Shown: positions 45,197 through 54,751, counted from the first letter of the stretch. The stretch: DNA of 64,000 bases from Clavibacter sepedonicus (GCF_000069225.1 NC_010407.1:2914001-2978000); one strand, 5' to 3'. Numbers and translations: made by a program. Notes: generated by a model from the sequence alone, not told the origin.

Positions 45197-46210
45197 ATGG
45201 CCAGCCAGGACTGGTTCGACAAGGACTTCTACAAGGTCCTCGGAGTGTCCAAGGACGTCTCGGAGGCCGACCTCAAGAAGGCCTACCGCAAGCTCGCGCG
45301 GCAGTACCACCCGGACAGCAACCCGGATCCGTCGGCGGAGGCGCGCTTCAAGGAGATCAGCGAGGCGCACGCCGTGCTCGCCGACAAGGAGCAGCGCAAG
45401 GAGTACGACCAGATCCGCGCGATGGGATCCGGCGCCCGATTCAGCGCGCCGGGTGCCGGCGCGCCGGGCGGTGGCTTCGAGGACGTGTTCGGCGGCATGT
45501 TCGGCCAGCAGTCCGGCGGCCGCGGGCGGCGTACGGCCGGGTTCGGATCCGGCCAGCCGCAGTACAGCCAGGGCGGGTTCGAGGACATCCTCGGCGGTAT
45601 GTTCGGCAACGGCGGCTTCGGCCAGTCGACCGGCGGCTACCGGGGCTACGGCGCTCCCACCAAGGGGCGCGACGTCACGGCGTCCACCACGGTCGACTTC
45701 CTCACCGCGGTGCAGGGCGACGTCGTGCGCCTGCAGGACTCCGACGGCCGCCCCCTCACGGTGCGCGTGCCGGCCGGGGTCTCCGACGGGCAGAAGATCC
45801 GCCTCGCCGGCAAGGGCGAGCCGTCGGGCGACGGGGGCGCCTCGGGCGACATCATCCTCACGGTGCACGTGCGACCGCACCCCGTGTTCGAGCGCGACGG
45901 GCTGAACCTCCGGGTCAACGTGCCCGTGACGTTCCCCGAGGCCACGCTCGGCGCGACCATCGAGGTGCCCACGCTCGGCGGCGACCCGGTGCGGCTGAAG
46001 GTCGCGCCCGGCACGTCGAGCGGCAAGGTGCTGCGCGTCAAGGGCCGCGGCGTCACGACCCCGAAGGGCACGGGCGACCTGCTCGCGCGCATCGAGGTCG
46101 CGGTGCCGTCGCGCCTCACCGACGCCCAGCGCGTCGCGCTCGACGCGTTCGCCAGCTCGGGACCCGCCGAGGACCCGCGCCGGGAGCTCATCGAGCGGGC
46201 CAGGAGCTGA
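45197..46210 (+). CDS. dnaJ: DnaJ-type co-chaperone without zinc finger
   Basis: A 337-residue J-protein. The J domain (residues ~9-75) has the HPD motif in RQYHPDSNPDP. A Gly/Phe-rich region with repeats GGGFEDVFGGMFG and GGFEDILGGMFG follows. The C-terminal substrate domains begin KGRDVTASTTVDFLTAVQG. The CxxCxGxG zinc-finger repeats of type I DnaJ are absent, as in DnaJ proteins of many actinobacterial dnaK operons or CbpA. AAGGGAGG precedes the ATG. Confidence 0.95.
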   Translation: MASQDWFDKDFYKVLGVSKDVSEADLKKAYRKLARQYHPDSNPDPSAEARFKEISEAHAVLADKEQRKEYDQIRAMGSGARFSAPGAGAPGGGFEDVFGGMFGQQSGGRGRRTAGFGSGQPQYSQGGFEDILGGMFGNGGFGQSTGGYRGYGAPTKGRDVTASTTVDFLTAVQGDVVRLQDSDGRPLTVRVPAGVSDGQKIRLAGKGEPSGDGGASGDIILTVHVRPHPVFERDGLNLRVNVPVTFPEATLGATIEVPTLGGDPVRLKVAPGTSSGKVLRVKGRGVTTPKGTGDLLARIEVAVPSRLTDAQRVALDAFASSGPAEDPRRELIERARS

Positions 46211-46211
46211 G

Positions 46212-46679
46212 ATGGATCCCCGCGACACGATGGACGAGGACGCCCCCGTCTTCGTGATCTCCGTGGCGGCCGAGCTGTCGGGCATGCACCCGCAGACGCT
46301 CCGGCAGTACGACCGCCTCGGGCTCGTGTCGCCCACCCGGACCGCCGGGCGCTCCCGCCGCTACTCGATGCGCGACATCGTGCAGCTGCGGGAGGTCGCC
46401 CGGCTCGGCGCGGAGGGCGTGAGCCTGGAGGGCATCGCGCGGATCCTCGAGCTCGAGAACCAGGTGTCCGAGCTCCGCGGACGCGTGCGCCAGCTGGAGT
46501 CCGCGCTAGCCGACGAGCTGCTGTCGCGGCCCGGTCGGCGCGTGTTCGCGGCCCGCGGCGACGGCGACGTGGTGTCGCTGCGCGCGGGCGTGCGTCCCTC
46601 GCAGCCCACCGAGGTGGTGCTGTACCGTGCGGCGCTCGCCATGCCGGACGACGACCGTTCCGAGCGCGACGCGCGGTGA
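46212..46679 (+). CDS. hspR: HspR heat-shock repressor (MerR family)
   Basis: A 155-residue MerR-family repressor. The winged helix is VAAELSGMHPQTLRQYDRLGLVSPTRTAGRSRRYSMRDIVQL, followed by a coiled coil (ENQVSELRGRVRQLESAL). HspR binds HAIR boxes with DnaK as co-repressor and here closes its own loop at the dnaK promoter. It starts one base after the dnaJ stop and overlaps the methyltransferase start. A C-terminal ~45-residue extension is unassigned. Confidence 0.95.
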   Translation: MDPRDTMDEDAPVFVISVAAELSGMHPQTLRQYDRLGLVSPTRTAGRSRRYSMRDIVQLREVARLGAEGVSLEGIARILELENQVSELRGRVRQLESALADELLSRPGRRVFAARGDGDVVSLRAGVRPSQPTEVVLYRAALAMPDDDRSERDAR

Positions 46680-47932
46680 GCGACGCTCCCGCCGCCGCTC
46701 CCGACGCCGCCGCTCCCGACGCCGCACGCGTATCCGCCGCCGACGACCTGCTCGACCTGGGCGCACTGCGACGCCGGCCTGACGTCGAGGCCGAGAACCT
46801 CTTCGCGGTGGACGCGGCCGACCGCCTGCTCCTCGACGAGCTGGTCGCGCTGCTCGCCGCCGCGTCCGCCGACGGCCGCCCCCTGCGGCCCGAGGACGTC
46901 GTCGTGATCGGCGACCACTACGGCGCCCTCGCCCTCGGCGCCGCGGCAGCGCTGCGTCGGGCCGGGGCGGCGGATCCCGTGCGCATCCGCGTGCACCAGG
47001 ACGCCCTCGCCTCCGAGACCGCGCTCCGCCTCAACGCGGAGCTGATCGGCGAGACCGCCGAGATCGCCCACCACGGGCTCGACGCCGCGCTCGCCGCGCA
47101 CGCCCGCGTCGTGATCGCGCGCCTGCCCTGCAGCCTCGACGCGCTCGACGAGTGGGCCGGGGTGGTCGCGGGCGCCGCCGCCGACGACGTGACCGTGCTC
47201 GCCGGCGGGCGCGTGAAGCACATGACGCCCGCGATGACGGACGTGCTGCGCCGCCGCTTCGGCGACGTGCACGCGACCCTCGCCCGGCAGAAGTCGCGGA
47301 TCCTCGTGGCGCGCGAACCCGTGCGCCCCGCCGCCGCCGCCGACGCCGACGCCGCCTACCCCCGCAGCGAGTCGCACCCCGACCTCGGCCTCGAGGTGCG
47401 CGCGCACGGCGCCGCGTTCGCCGGCGCCCGCATCGACATCGGCACGCGCTTCCTCCTCTCCTTCCTGCCCGACCTGCCCGAGGACGCCCGCGTCGCCGTC
47501 GACCTCGGCTGCGGCACGGGCGTCATCGCGTCGGCCGTCGCGCTCGCCCGGCCGGGCATCCGCGTGATCGCGACCGACCAGTCGTGGGCCGCCGTCGACT
47601 CCGCGCGCGCGACCGTCGCCGCGAACGGGGTCGCCGAGTGGGTGACCGTGGTGCGCGACGACGCCGGTTCCACCGTGCCCGACGGATCCGCCGACCTCGT
47701 GCTCCTGAACCCGCCGTTCCACACGGGCGCGACCGTGCACGCGGGCCTCGCGCCGCGCCTGTTCGCCGCCGCCGCGCGCATGCTCCGCCCGGGCGGCCAG
47801 CTCTGGACCGTCTACAACAGCCCGCTCGGGTACCGACCGCAGCTGACGCGCATCGTCGGGCCCACGCGCGAGGCGGGTCGGAACGCGAAGTTCACGGTCG
47901 CCGTCTCGACGAAGCCGGATCACCGGGCCTAG
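46676..47932 (+). CDS. RsmC/RlmG-like rRNA (guanine-N2) methyltransferase
   Basis: A 418-residue two-domain SAM methyltransferase. The C-terminal half has VDLGCGTGVIASAVAL (SAM site), DQSWAAVDSARATV and the catalytic NPPFH motif that marks N2-guanine methylation of rRNA. The N-terminal half is the degenerate methyltransferase-like domain of the family (VVVIGDHYGALALGAAAAL, RLPCSLDALDEWA). GTG 46676 overlaps the hspR stop (GTGA), so it belongs to the heat-shock operon. Its stop codon TAG is part of the CTAG at the IS junction, so the last residues before it may or may not be original. Confidence 0.88.
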   Translation: MSDAPAAAPDAAAPDAARVSAADDLLDLGALRRRPDVEAENLFAVDAADRLLLDELVALLAAASADGRPLRPEDVVVIGDHYGALALGAAAALRRAGAADPVRIRVHQDALASETALRLNAELIGETAEIAHHGLDAALAAHARVVIARLPCSLDALDEWAGVVAGAAADDVTVLAGGRVKHMTPAMTDVLRRRFGDVHATLARQKSRILVAREPVRPAAAADADAAYPRSESHPDLGLEVRAHGAAFAGARIDIGTRFLLSFLPDLPEDARVAVDLGCGTGVIASAVALARPGIRVIATDQSWAAVDSARATVAANGVAEWVTVVRDDAGSTVPDGSADLVLLNPPFHTGATVHAGLAPRLFAAAARMLRPGGQLWTVYNSPLGYRPQLTRIVGPTREAGRNAKFTVAVSTKPDHRA

Positions 47933-47933
47933 A

Positions 47934-49001
47934 TGTACTCGGCCATGACGTTGGTGACACTTCGGGGCGTGTGAAGAGGCCTCCTGGCTTGATGGAGCTG
48001 TTCAGTTCAACCATCGCCAGGAGGCCTCGATGTCCCACGGTAATGCTCGTCTGACGGTTCACGGGAGGGTTCTCCTCGTGCGGCGGGTGGTGGAGGATCG
48101 TCGGCCGGTCGCGCACGTCGCGCGGGAGCTGGGGGTGTCGCGGCAGTGCGCGCATCGATGGGTGAACCGGTTCCGTGCCGAGGGGCTGCGAGGGCTGACG
48201 GATCGGTCATCGCGGCCCCGGTCAGTACCGAGGCGAACGAGCCCGGAGCGGGAACGGGCCGTGCTGGAAGCGCGGGCCCAGTTGCGGGCGGGTCCTGCGC
48301 GGCTGGCGCCGGTGACAGGTGTTCCATCCCGTACGATCTCCCGCATCCTGCGCCGGCACGGGGCGCCGCCGTTGGCATGGTTGGACCCCGTCACCGGGGC
48401 CGTGATCCGGGCATCCCGGTCAACGGCGCACCGGTATGAGCACGAGCATCCGGGTGATCTGATCCACGTGGACGTGAAGAAGCTCGGGAGGATCCCGGAC
48501 GGAGGCGGCTGGCGGGTCCACGGGCGCAGCGAGCAGGTCCGCGGCCGCGGGATCGGGTTCGATTACGTCCATGCCGCGGTCGATGACCACACCCGTCTCG
48601 CCTACGCGGAGATCCATCCCGATGAGAAAGGCGCGACCGCGGCCGGGTTCCTGACCCGCGCAGCGGCGTACTTCGCCGGGCGCGGGATCACCCGGATCGA
48701 GCGGGTCATCACGGACAACGCGTTCGCCTACCGGCACTCGACCGCGTTCAAGAACGCCGTCCAGGACCTGGGCGCGCGGCAGAAGTTCATCCGCCCGCAC
48801 TGCCCCTGGCAGAACGGCAAGGTCGAGCGCTTCAACCGGACCCTCGCGACCGAGTGGGCCTACCGGCAACCCTTCACCAGCAACCAACACCGCGCCGACG
48901 CGCTTGACCCCTTCATCGAGCACTACAACACTGAACGAATCCACTCAAGCCACGGGCTCACGCCCGCGGCCCGAGTGTCACCAACGTCATGACCCAGTAC
49001 A
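47934..49001 (+). mobile_element. IS481-family insertion sequence, copy 2
   Basis: Same 1,068-bp element as copy 1, in opposite orientation. The ends are TGTACT...AGTACA. CTAG flanks both sides (47929-47932 and 49003-49006) with one extra base next to each end (A left, G right). Its left side abuts the methyltransferase stop; its right side cuts into a PosA-like gene whose 5' part is absent. Confidence 0.93.
48030..48992 (+). CDS. IS481-family transposase (copy 2)
   Basis: A 320-residue transposase that appears identical in sequence to copy 1: same helix-turn-helix, same DDE residues (HVDVKKLG, ITDNAFAY, KVERFNRT). It is complete. The identity of the copies suggests recent transposition or gene conversion. 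Confidence 0.95.
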   Translation: MSHGNARLTVHGRVLLVRRVVEDRRPVAHVARELGVSRQCAHRWVNRFRAEGLRGLTDRSSRPRSVPRRTSPERERAVLEARAQLRAGPARLAPVTGVPSRTISRILRRHGAPPLAWLDPVTGAVIRASRSTAHRYEHEHPGDLIHVDVKKLGRIPDGGGWRVHGRSEQVRGRGIGFDYVHAAVDDHTRLAYAEIHPDEKGATAAGFLTRAAAYFAGRGITRIERVITDNAFAYRHSTAFKNAVQDLGARQKFIRPHCPWQNGKVERFNRTLATEWAYRQPFTSNQHRADALDPFIEHYNTERIHSSHGLTPAARVSPTS

Positions 49002-49002
49002 G

Positions 49003-50838
49003 CTAGGCGCGCGCATCGCCGACGACGTCGACCTGCACACGCTGCCGCCCGTCACGGGCATGCTGCGCATCGGCCGGGGCGCATCGGTCGAGCCGGAGGT
49101 CGACCTCTCCGGCTACTGGATCGACGGCGACACCGTGCGCGTCGGCGCCGTCCGCATCGGCGCGGGATCCACCGTCGGCACGCGCTCGACGCTGCTGCCG
49201 GGCACGCGCATCGGCAAGGGCGCGGAGATCGCGCCCGGCTCCGCCGTCTTCGGCCGCGTGCCGGCGGGCCAGCGCTGGGCCGGGTCCCCCGCCGCGCGCG
49301 AGGGCAAGGCGCGCGTCTGGTGGCCCGACCACCGGCCGCCGCGCAACACGCGCTGGGTCACCGCGTACGGAGCAGCGTCCGTCGCGACCGCGCTCGTCCC
49401 GGTGCTCGGCTTCGTCGCGGGCGGCGCGATCCTCGCGGCCGCCATCCGCGGATCCGCCGACCTCGGCGACGTCTGGTGGCGCGGCCTCGGCGCGCTCGTG
49501 CCCGCCGTACTCGTGACCGGGCTCGTGCTCGCGCTGCTCGTCGTCGGATCCGTGCGCCTGCTCGGCCTCGGCGTGACGGAGGGCATCCACGCGGTGCGCA
49601 GCCGCGTCGGCTGGCAGCTCTGGACCACCGAGCGCCTCCTCGACATGGCCCGCACCGTGCTCTTCCCGCTCTACGCCGGCCTCTTCACGCCCGTGTGGCT
49701 CCGGCTCCTCGGCGCGCGCGTGGGCAAGGACGTCGAGGCGTCGACCGTGCTGCTCATCCCGGCGATGACCACCATCCGCGACGGCGCCTTCCTCGCCGAC
49801 GACACGCTCGTCGCCGGCTACGAGCTCGGCGGCGGCTGGATGCGCGTCGCCCGCGCCGAGATCGGCCAGCGCGCGTTCCTCGGCAACTCCGGCATGGCGG
49901 GGCCCGGCCACAAGGTGCCGAAGGACGGCCTCGTCGCCGTGCTCTCGGCGGCGCCCACGAAGTCGAAGGCCGGATCCTCGTGGCTCGGCTCCCCGCCCGT
50001 CCGGCTCCGGCGCACGGTCGCCGCGGCGGACGACTCCCGCACGTTCGCCCCGCCGATGCGGCTGCGCGTCGCCCGCATCCTCTGGGAGCTGCTGCGCGTC
50101 GTGCCCGTGTTCGTCACCTGCGCAATCGGCCTGGCCGTGCTCGTGACCCTCGCCGCGCTCACCGAGGCGTGGGGCCCGTTCGTCGCGTTCCTGCTCGGCG
50201 GGGTCGTGCTGCTGGTCGCCGGCGCGGTGGCGGCGGGCGTCTCGACGGCGGCCAAGTGGATCCTCATCGGCCGCATCCGCGCGGAGGAGCACCCGCTGTG
50301 GTCGTCGTTCGTGTGGCGCAGCGAGGTGTCGGACGTCTTCACCGAGATGGTCGCCGCGCCCTGGTTCGCGTCGTCGGCCGCGGGCACGCCCGCGCTCGTG
50401 TGGTGGCTGCGGAGCCTCGGCGCGCGCATCGGATCCGGCGTCTGGTGCGACTCGCACTGGCTGCCCGAGGCCGACCTCGTGACGCTGGGGGACGCTTCCA
50501 CGATCAATCGCGGGTGCGTCGTGCAGACGCATCTGTTCCATGATCGGATCATGAGCATGGACACCGTCACCCTCGACGCCGGTGCGACCCTCGGGCCGCA
50601 CAGCGTCATCCTCCCCGCGGCGCGCATCGGCCCGCAGGCCACCGTGGGCCCCGCGAGCCTCGTGATGCGCGGGGAGCTCGTGCCGGAGGCGAGCCGCTGG
50701 AGCGGCAACCCGATCGGCCCGTGGCGCGAGGTGACGCTCGGCCGCTACCTGCCCGCGAGCGCCGCCGCGGCGTCCGCGGGCGCCGCCGCGACCGCTCCGA
50801 CCGACGCCACCGCGCGCGCGACCGCCGGTCACCGGTGA
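49003..50838 (+). pseudogene. Pls/PosA-like membrane protein, 5' truncated by the IS
   Basis: About 611 residues from the C-terminal part of a Pls/PosA-type protein, a ~1,300-residue family with an NRPS-like adenylation domain, a carrier domain, membrane helices and left-handed beta-helix repeats, implicated in surface polymer or polylysine-like chemistry. Seen here are hexapeptide repeats (VRVGAVRIGAGSTVGTRSTLLPGTRIGKGAEIAPGSAVFG), several helices (LGALVPAVLVTGLVLALLVVG, VAFLLGGVVLLVAGAVAAGV) and a second repeat block. The adenylation and carrier domains are missing. The frame is open back through the IS end to an ATG at 48904, so a chimeric product is possible. The stop overlaps the aminopeptidase start. 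Confidence 0.72.
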
Positions 50839-52148
50839 GGGCCGCGGCAGGTCCGTCGTCCGGCGACGCGTACACCCCCGAGGTCGGATCCACCGCCTAC
50901 GCGGTCGGGCGCTACGACCTCGACCTCGACTACCGCGTGGCCCGCAACCGACTGAAGGCGCGCGCCGTCATCACGGCCGTCGCGCGCGAGCCGCTCCCCC
51001 GCCTCGAGCTCGACCTCACGGGCCTCCGCGCGGGCGACGTGCGCGTCGACGGCCGCCGCGAGACCCGGCACGTGCAGCGCGGCGGGCGGCTCGTCGTCAC
51101 GCCCGCGGCTCCCATCCCCGCGGGCGCGACGTTCACGGTCGACGTCGCCTACTCCGGCGAGCCGGGTCCGCGTCGCACGGTCTGGGGCGACCTCGGCTGG
51201 GAGGAGCTCGGCGACGGCGTGCTCGTCGCGTCGCAGCCGAGCGGCGCGTCCACCTGGTTCCCCTGCAACGACCGGCCGGACGACCGGGCCGCCTTCCGGA
51301 TCCGCATCGCGTGCGAGGTCGACTACTCCGTGATCGCGAGCGGCCGGCTCGTCTCCCGCCTCGAGCGCTCGGGCCGCGCGACCTGGACGTACGAGCAGGA
51401 CGCGCCCACCGCGCCGTACCTCGCGACCGTGCAGATCGGCCGCTACTCGGAGCGGCGCGTGCCCGCCGGATCCACGCAGGCGGTCTTCGCGTACCCGAAG
51501 CCGCGCGAGGCCCGCGTGCTGCAGGACCTCGCGCTCGTGCCCCGCATGATGGCCTTCTTCGAGACCCTGTTCGGGCCGTACCCGTTCGACGAGTACCGCG
51601 TCGTCGTCACGGACGACGAGCTGGAGATCCCGCTCGAGGCGCAGGCGATGGCCGTGCTCGGGTCGAACCACGCGGACGGGACGGGCGGATCCGAGCGGCT
51701 CGTCGCCCACGAGCTCGCGCACCAGTGGTTCGGCAACGCGGTGGGCCTCGCGTCGTGGCAGCACATCTGGCTCAACGAGGGCTTCGCCTGCTACGCCGAG
51801 TGGCTGTGGTCGGAGGAGGCAGGCGGCGCGACCGCCGACCAGCTCGCGCGCCAGCACCACACTCGTCTCGACCGCTACGGCACGCAGCTCGGCATCGGCG
51901 ATCCCGGACCGGAGTCGATGTTCGACGACGTCGTCTACAAGCGCGGCGCCCTCGCGGTGCACGCGCTGCGGCTGACGCTCGGCGACGCGGCGTGGCGGCA
52001 GCTGCTGCTCAAGTGGACGGATCCGGCGTGGACGGCGCCGCGCACGACCGCGGACCTCGTCGGCGCGGCCGGCGACGCGGGCGCGCTGCTCCGCGCATGG
52101 CTCGCGGACGGGCCGCTGCCGGCGCTGCCGCGGGTGCGGCGGCGCTGA
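50835..52148 (+). CDS. M1-family zinc aminopeptidase
   Basis: A 437-residue metallopeptidase of the M1 family. The zinc site HELAHQWFG plus the downstream Glu in WLNEGFACYAEWLW is complete, and the exopeptidase segment reads LEAQAMAVLGSNH in place of GAMEN. An N-terminal beta domain precedes it (VGRYDLDLDYRVARNRLKARAVITA). It lacks the large C-terminal helical domain of PepN, so it is a short M1 form. No signal peptide is seen. GTG 50835 overlaps the stop of the truncated PosA-like gene, showing they once formed an operon. Confidence 0.9.
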   Translation: MRAAAGPSSGDAYTPEVGSTAYAVGRYDLDLDYRVARNRLKARAVITAVAREPLPRLELDLTGLRAGDVRVDGRRETRHVQRGGRLVVTPAAPIPAGATFTVDVAYSGEPGPRRTVWGDLGWEELGDGVLVASQPSGASTWFPCNDRPDDRAAFRIRIACEVDYSVIASGRLVSRLERSGRATWTYEQDAPTAPYLATVQIGRYSERRVPAGSTQAVFAYPKPREARVLQDLALVPRMMAFFETLFGPYPFDEYRVVVTDDELEIPLEAQAMAVLGSNHADGTGGSERLVAHELAHQWFGNAVGLASWQHIWLNEGFACYAEWLWSEEAGGATADQLARQHHTRLDRYGTQLGIGDPGPESMFDDVVYKRGALAVHALRLTLGDAAWRQLLLKWTDPAWTAPRTTADLVGAAGDAGALLRAWLADGPLPALPRVRRR

Positions 52149-52180
52149 GGAGGCGGATCGCGACACCTCTGACTGCGCGC

Positions 52181-52219
52181 CATCGTTGTTATACTTCGGG
52201 TCGATGTATAACGACGATG
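52181..52219. promoter_or_regulatory. Palindromic operator over a probable leaderless start
   Basis: Arms CATCGTTGTTATAC and GTATAACGACGATG (13 of 14 pairs) with an 11-base spacer. A -10-like TATACT lies at 52190-52195, and the ATG of the AAA ATPase at 52204 is 8 bases downstream, so the transcript probably starts at or next to the ATG. The right arm covers the first codons. A dimeric repressor bound here would block transcription directly. Confidence 0.6.
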
Positions 52220-53424
52220 GGCGCCACCCCAGTGAGTCGCTGAGTCCCTACACGCCGGGATCCGTGCCGACGAGCCTGCCCGGGCGGGCGGACAAGCTGC
52301 AGCAGTTCCGCGAGGCCGCCCAGCGCATGGCGTCCGATGGGCTGTTCATCCCCCGCGTGCACGTCGACCACGGTCCCCGCGGGATCGGCAAGACGTCGCT
52401 GCTCCGGGAGGCGCAGCGCATCTTCGGCGGGTACGGCGTCCGGACCGTGCTGATCACGGCGGATCCCGACGAGGATCTGGTCCGATCCCTGCTCGGCGAG
52501 CTCCGGCAGGTCGTCGGAACCGGCACGCGTCTGCGGAAGGCCGCCCTCGAGGCGATCGACTCGGCCACGGTCACGCTGGGGGCTCCCGGCATCGTGCAGG
52601 TCGGCGTCTCGATGACCCCGGAGAAGAGACGGACGGCCGCATCCGCGAAGCAAGTCCAGCAGGCGATCCGCGCCGCGATCGACGCCGTGATCCATGACGG
52701 GGACGCGGGGGTCGCGATCCTCATCGACGAGATCCAGGAGGCGGACCCCGAGAGCCTGCGCACCCTCGCCTACGCGTGGCAGGAGATGGCCCCGCTCCGC
52801 GCCTTCGAACCCGGGCAGCCGCGGACCGCGCTCTTCGCCGTCGGGCTGCCGGGTGCCCCGACGAAGATCAACAAGGCCGTGACGTTCAGCGAGCGGTTCA
52901 GCTTCCAGCCGATGCACGGCCTGTCCGACGCTGGCGCGCGCGAGGCGCTCGAAGGCACGGCCACGACCGTCGCCGTGAACTGGGACGTGGCTGCCCTCGA
53001 TCGGGCTGTGGCGGAGTCGAGCGGCTATCCCTACAAGGTCCAGCTGATCGGCGACGCGTCGTGGCGTGCAGCTGCCGGGCGCCTCGCCCGTGACGGCTTG
53101 CGACCAGATGACACCATCGCGCTCGAGGACGTCCTGGCCGCGCTGCCGTCCGTCGGTGCGGAGATGGATACGCTCTTCACCGCGCGCTGGAGGTCCGCCA
53201 GTCCGCGACAGCAGGACATGCTCGTGGCGGTAGCGCGGCTGGGTGGAGTGGACGTGAAGCGCGCCGATCTCGCCGAGGCTCTGTCGACGACCACTCGAGC
53301 GATCTCCGTCGCTCGCCAGAAGCTGCTGGACAAGGGCCTCCTCGACGCGAACAAGCACGGGCACCTGTCGTTCACCGTGCCGGGGTTCACGGAGTTCGTG
53401 CTCGACCAGGCGGAGAACGAGTGA
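52204..53424 (+). CDS. AAA ATPase of the ORC/STAND-like type with C-terminal winged helix
   Basis: A 406-residue ATP-binding protein: SLPGRADKLQQF, Walker A HGPRGIGKTS, Walker B VAILIDEIQEAD, sensor-like LFAVGLPGAP. The C-terminal part looks like a winged helix (SPRQQDMLVAVARLGGVDVKRADLAEALSTTTRAISVARQKLLDKGLL). Such proteins are ATP-driven switches; many occur on mobile or defence regions. The ATG has no ribosome site but follows a -10-like TATACT by 8 bases, so it is probably translated from a leaderless mRNA. The palindrome over the start suggests self-repression. Confidence 0.8.
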   Translation: MYNDDGRHPSESLSPYTPGSVPTSLPGRADKLQQFREAAQRMASDGLFIPRVHVDHGPRGIGKTSLLREAQRIFGGYGVRTVLITADPDEDLVRSLLGELRQVVGTGTRLRKAALEAIDSATVTLGAPGIVQVGVSMTPEKRRTAASAKQVQQAIRAAIDAVIHDGDAGVAILIDEIQEADPESLRTLAYAWQEMAPLRAFEPGQPRTALFAVGLPGAPTKINKAVTFSERFSFQPMHGLSDAGAREALEGTATTVAVNWDVAALDRAVAESSGYPYKVQLIGDASWRAAAGRLARDGLRPDDTIALEDVLAALPSVGAEMDTLFTARWRSASPRQQDMLVAVARLGGVDVKRADLAEALSTTTRAISVARQKLLDKGLLDANKHGHLSFTVPGFTEFVLDQAENE

Positions 53425-53451
53425 ATCGCCTTCGCTGATGCCGCGTCCCGT

Positions 53452-54030
53452 TCAGAGGGCGAGCGAGCGGATCTCCGCCGTGAGCGGCTGCGCACCGGCG
53501 GGCCCAGCAAAGCGCGCGACAGCAGCCACGAGGTCGGACGCGAGCGCGACCTCGACGACCCGGTAGCGCGCTTCCTCGCCGTCGATCCACGCGACGGTCC
53601 CGTCCGCGTCCCCGGCGAAACGCACGCGCCCCGGATCCACGAGGAGCCCGCGCCCGTCGGCCTTCAGCACCGCCTCGATCCGCACCCACCCCGCGAGGGC
53701 CATCCCGGGGGGCGCCTCACGGTCGCGCGGCTCGGCGTCGATCCCGACCGGCCCGTCAGCGCTGACGGCGACCACCACCGCGTCGCCCGCGTGCGCCACG
53801 CTCGCGTGCAGGCCGTCGAGCGCGCGGGATCCGCCGAGCACCGGCCGGCCGTGCTCGCCGCCGCACGTGGCGCAGCGGGCGCGGACGGTGACGGCCGCGG
53901 GATCCGCACCCACGAGCCCCGCGGCGAGCGCCCGGAGAGCGTCACGACCGGCCGCGGTGCGCGCGGAGCGGTCGGCCGACGCGGCCACCCGCGCCACCGA
54001 CACGTGCACGACGGCGGGAGCGGGGATCAC
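53452..54030 (-). CDS. 4'-phosphopantetheinyl transferase-like protein
   Basis: A 192-residue Sfp-type enzyme that moves 4'-phosphopantetheine from CoA to carrier proteins. The diagnostic motifs are present: VGIDAEPRD (magnesium-binding Asp and Glu) and WVRIEAVLKADGRGL (W-x3-EA-x2-K). LHASVAHAGDAVVVAVS supplies the SxSH-like segment, here SVAH. It sits close to a truncated Pls/PosA-like gene whose full form would carry a carrier domain, so that protein may have been its client. It starts at GTG with a weak ribosome site. Confidence 0.82.
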   Translation of the reverse strand: MIPAPAVVHVSVARVAASADRSARTAAGRDALRALAAGLVGADPAAVTVRARCATCGGEHGRPVLGGSRALDGLHASVAHAGDAVVVAVSADGPVGIDAEPRDREAPPGMALAGWVRIEAVLKADGRGLLVDPGRVRFAGDADGTVAWIDGEEARYRVVEVALASDLVAAVARFAGPAGAQPLTAEIRSLAL

Positions 54031-54050
54031 GTGTCGACCCTAGGCGGCCG

Positions 54051-54713
54051 TCACGCGGCCATCCGCGCGAGCACGACCGCGCCGGCCACGAGCGCCCCGG
54101 CGAGCAGCACGGTCGACGGGCCGACCCACCACCAGCCCCGACGCGCACGTGTCCCCTCCACGACCGCGGCGACGGCGAGCAGCAGGAGCGCCAGGGCGGC
54201 ACCGCCGCGCGCGAGCGGCGTCGCGTCGTCGCCGGTCATCGCCACGCAGCCCGACACCAGCAGGGAGCCCCCGAGCATCAGCCAGCCGAGCACGGCCAGG
54301 GTGCGCACGACCTGGCTCCGCCGGTCGGAGCGCCGCAGCGGCTTGGCGCCGCGCCACCCGTCGGGCGCGCGCAGACCGCCCACGACGACCATGACCTCGT
54401 CGAGCTCCGCCGGCCGCTCGCCCGCCGGCAGCGCGAGGAAGCGGCCGAGGTGCTCGTCCCGGACACCGGACGAGGCGATCAGGCGGGCCAGCAGCTCTCG
54501 CTCGCGCGGTGTGGTCCAGCCGTGCAGGGCGATGCCCCACCGAGCAGCCTGGTCGGGCGCGCGCACCTCGCGGTACCAGGACGCGAGGAGCAGCCGCGCC
54601 ACCGCGTCGCCCGGCTCCTTGCGCACCCGCGTCCGCAGCTCGACGATCGCGTCGCGTCGGCGGCCATCGGCCCACAGCGTCCGGGCGCGGTCGACGGCCT
54701 CGGATGTCTGCAT
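54051..54713 (-). CDS. Small membrane protein with TPR-like N-terminus (DUF6584-like)
   Basis: A 220-residue protein. The N-terminal ~120 residues are helical (VDRARTLWADGRRRDAIVELRTRVRKEPGDAVARLLLASWYREV), like a TPR unit. The C-terminus has three membrane helices (LAVLGWLMLGGSLLVSGCVAM, AALALLLLAVAAVVEG, GPSTVLLAGALVAGAVVLA). I recall it as DUF6584-like; function unknown. ATG 54713 was chosen because homology-like structure starts at MQTSEAVDRA; a start further upstream adds only polar residues. Confidence 0.65.
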   Translation of the reverse strand: MQTSEAVDRARTLWADGRRRDAIVELRTRVRKEPGDAVARLLLASWYREVRAPDQAARWGIALHGWTTPRERELLARLIASSGVRDEHLGRFLALPAGERPAELDEVMVVVGGLRAPDGWRGAKPLRRSDRRSQVVRTLAVLGWLMLGGSLLVSGCVAMTGDDATPLARGGAALALLLLAVAAVVEGTRARRGWWWVGPSTVLLAGALVAGAVVLARMAA

Positions 54714-54751
54714 GCGCCCAGGCTCGCGGATCCCGTCGGGCCGCGTGCGGT

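Noticed and set aside
48904..50838. PosA-like protein starting inside the IS as a designed fusion
   Set aside because: The ATG lies within the antisense-free transposase frame region and lacks a ribosome site; chance opening is more likely than a functional chimera.
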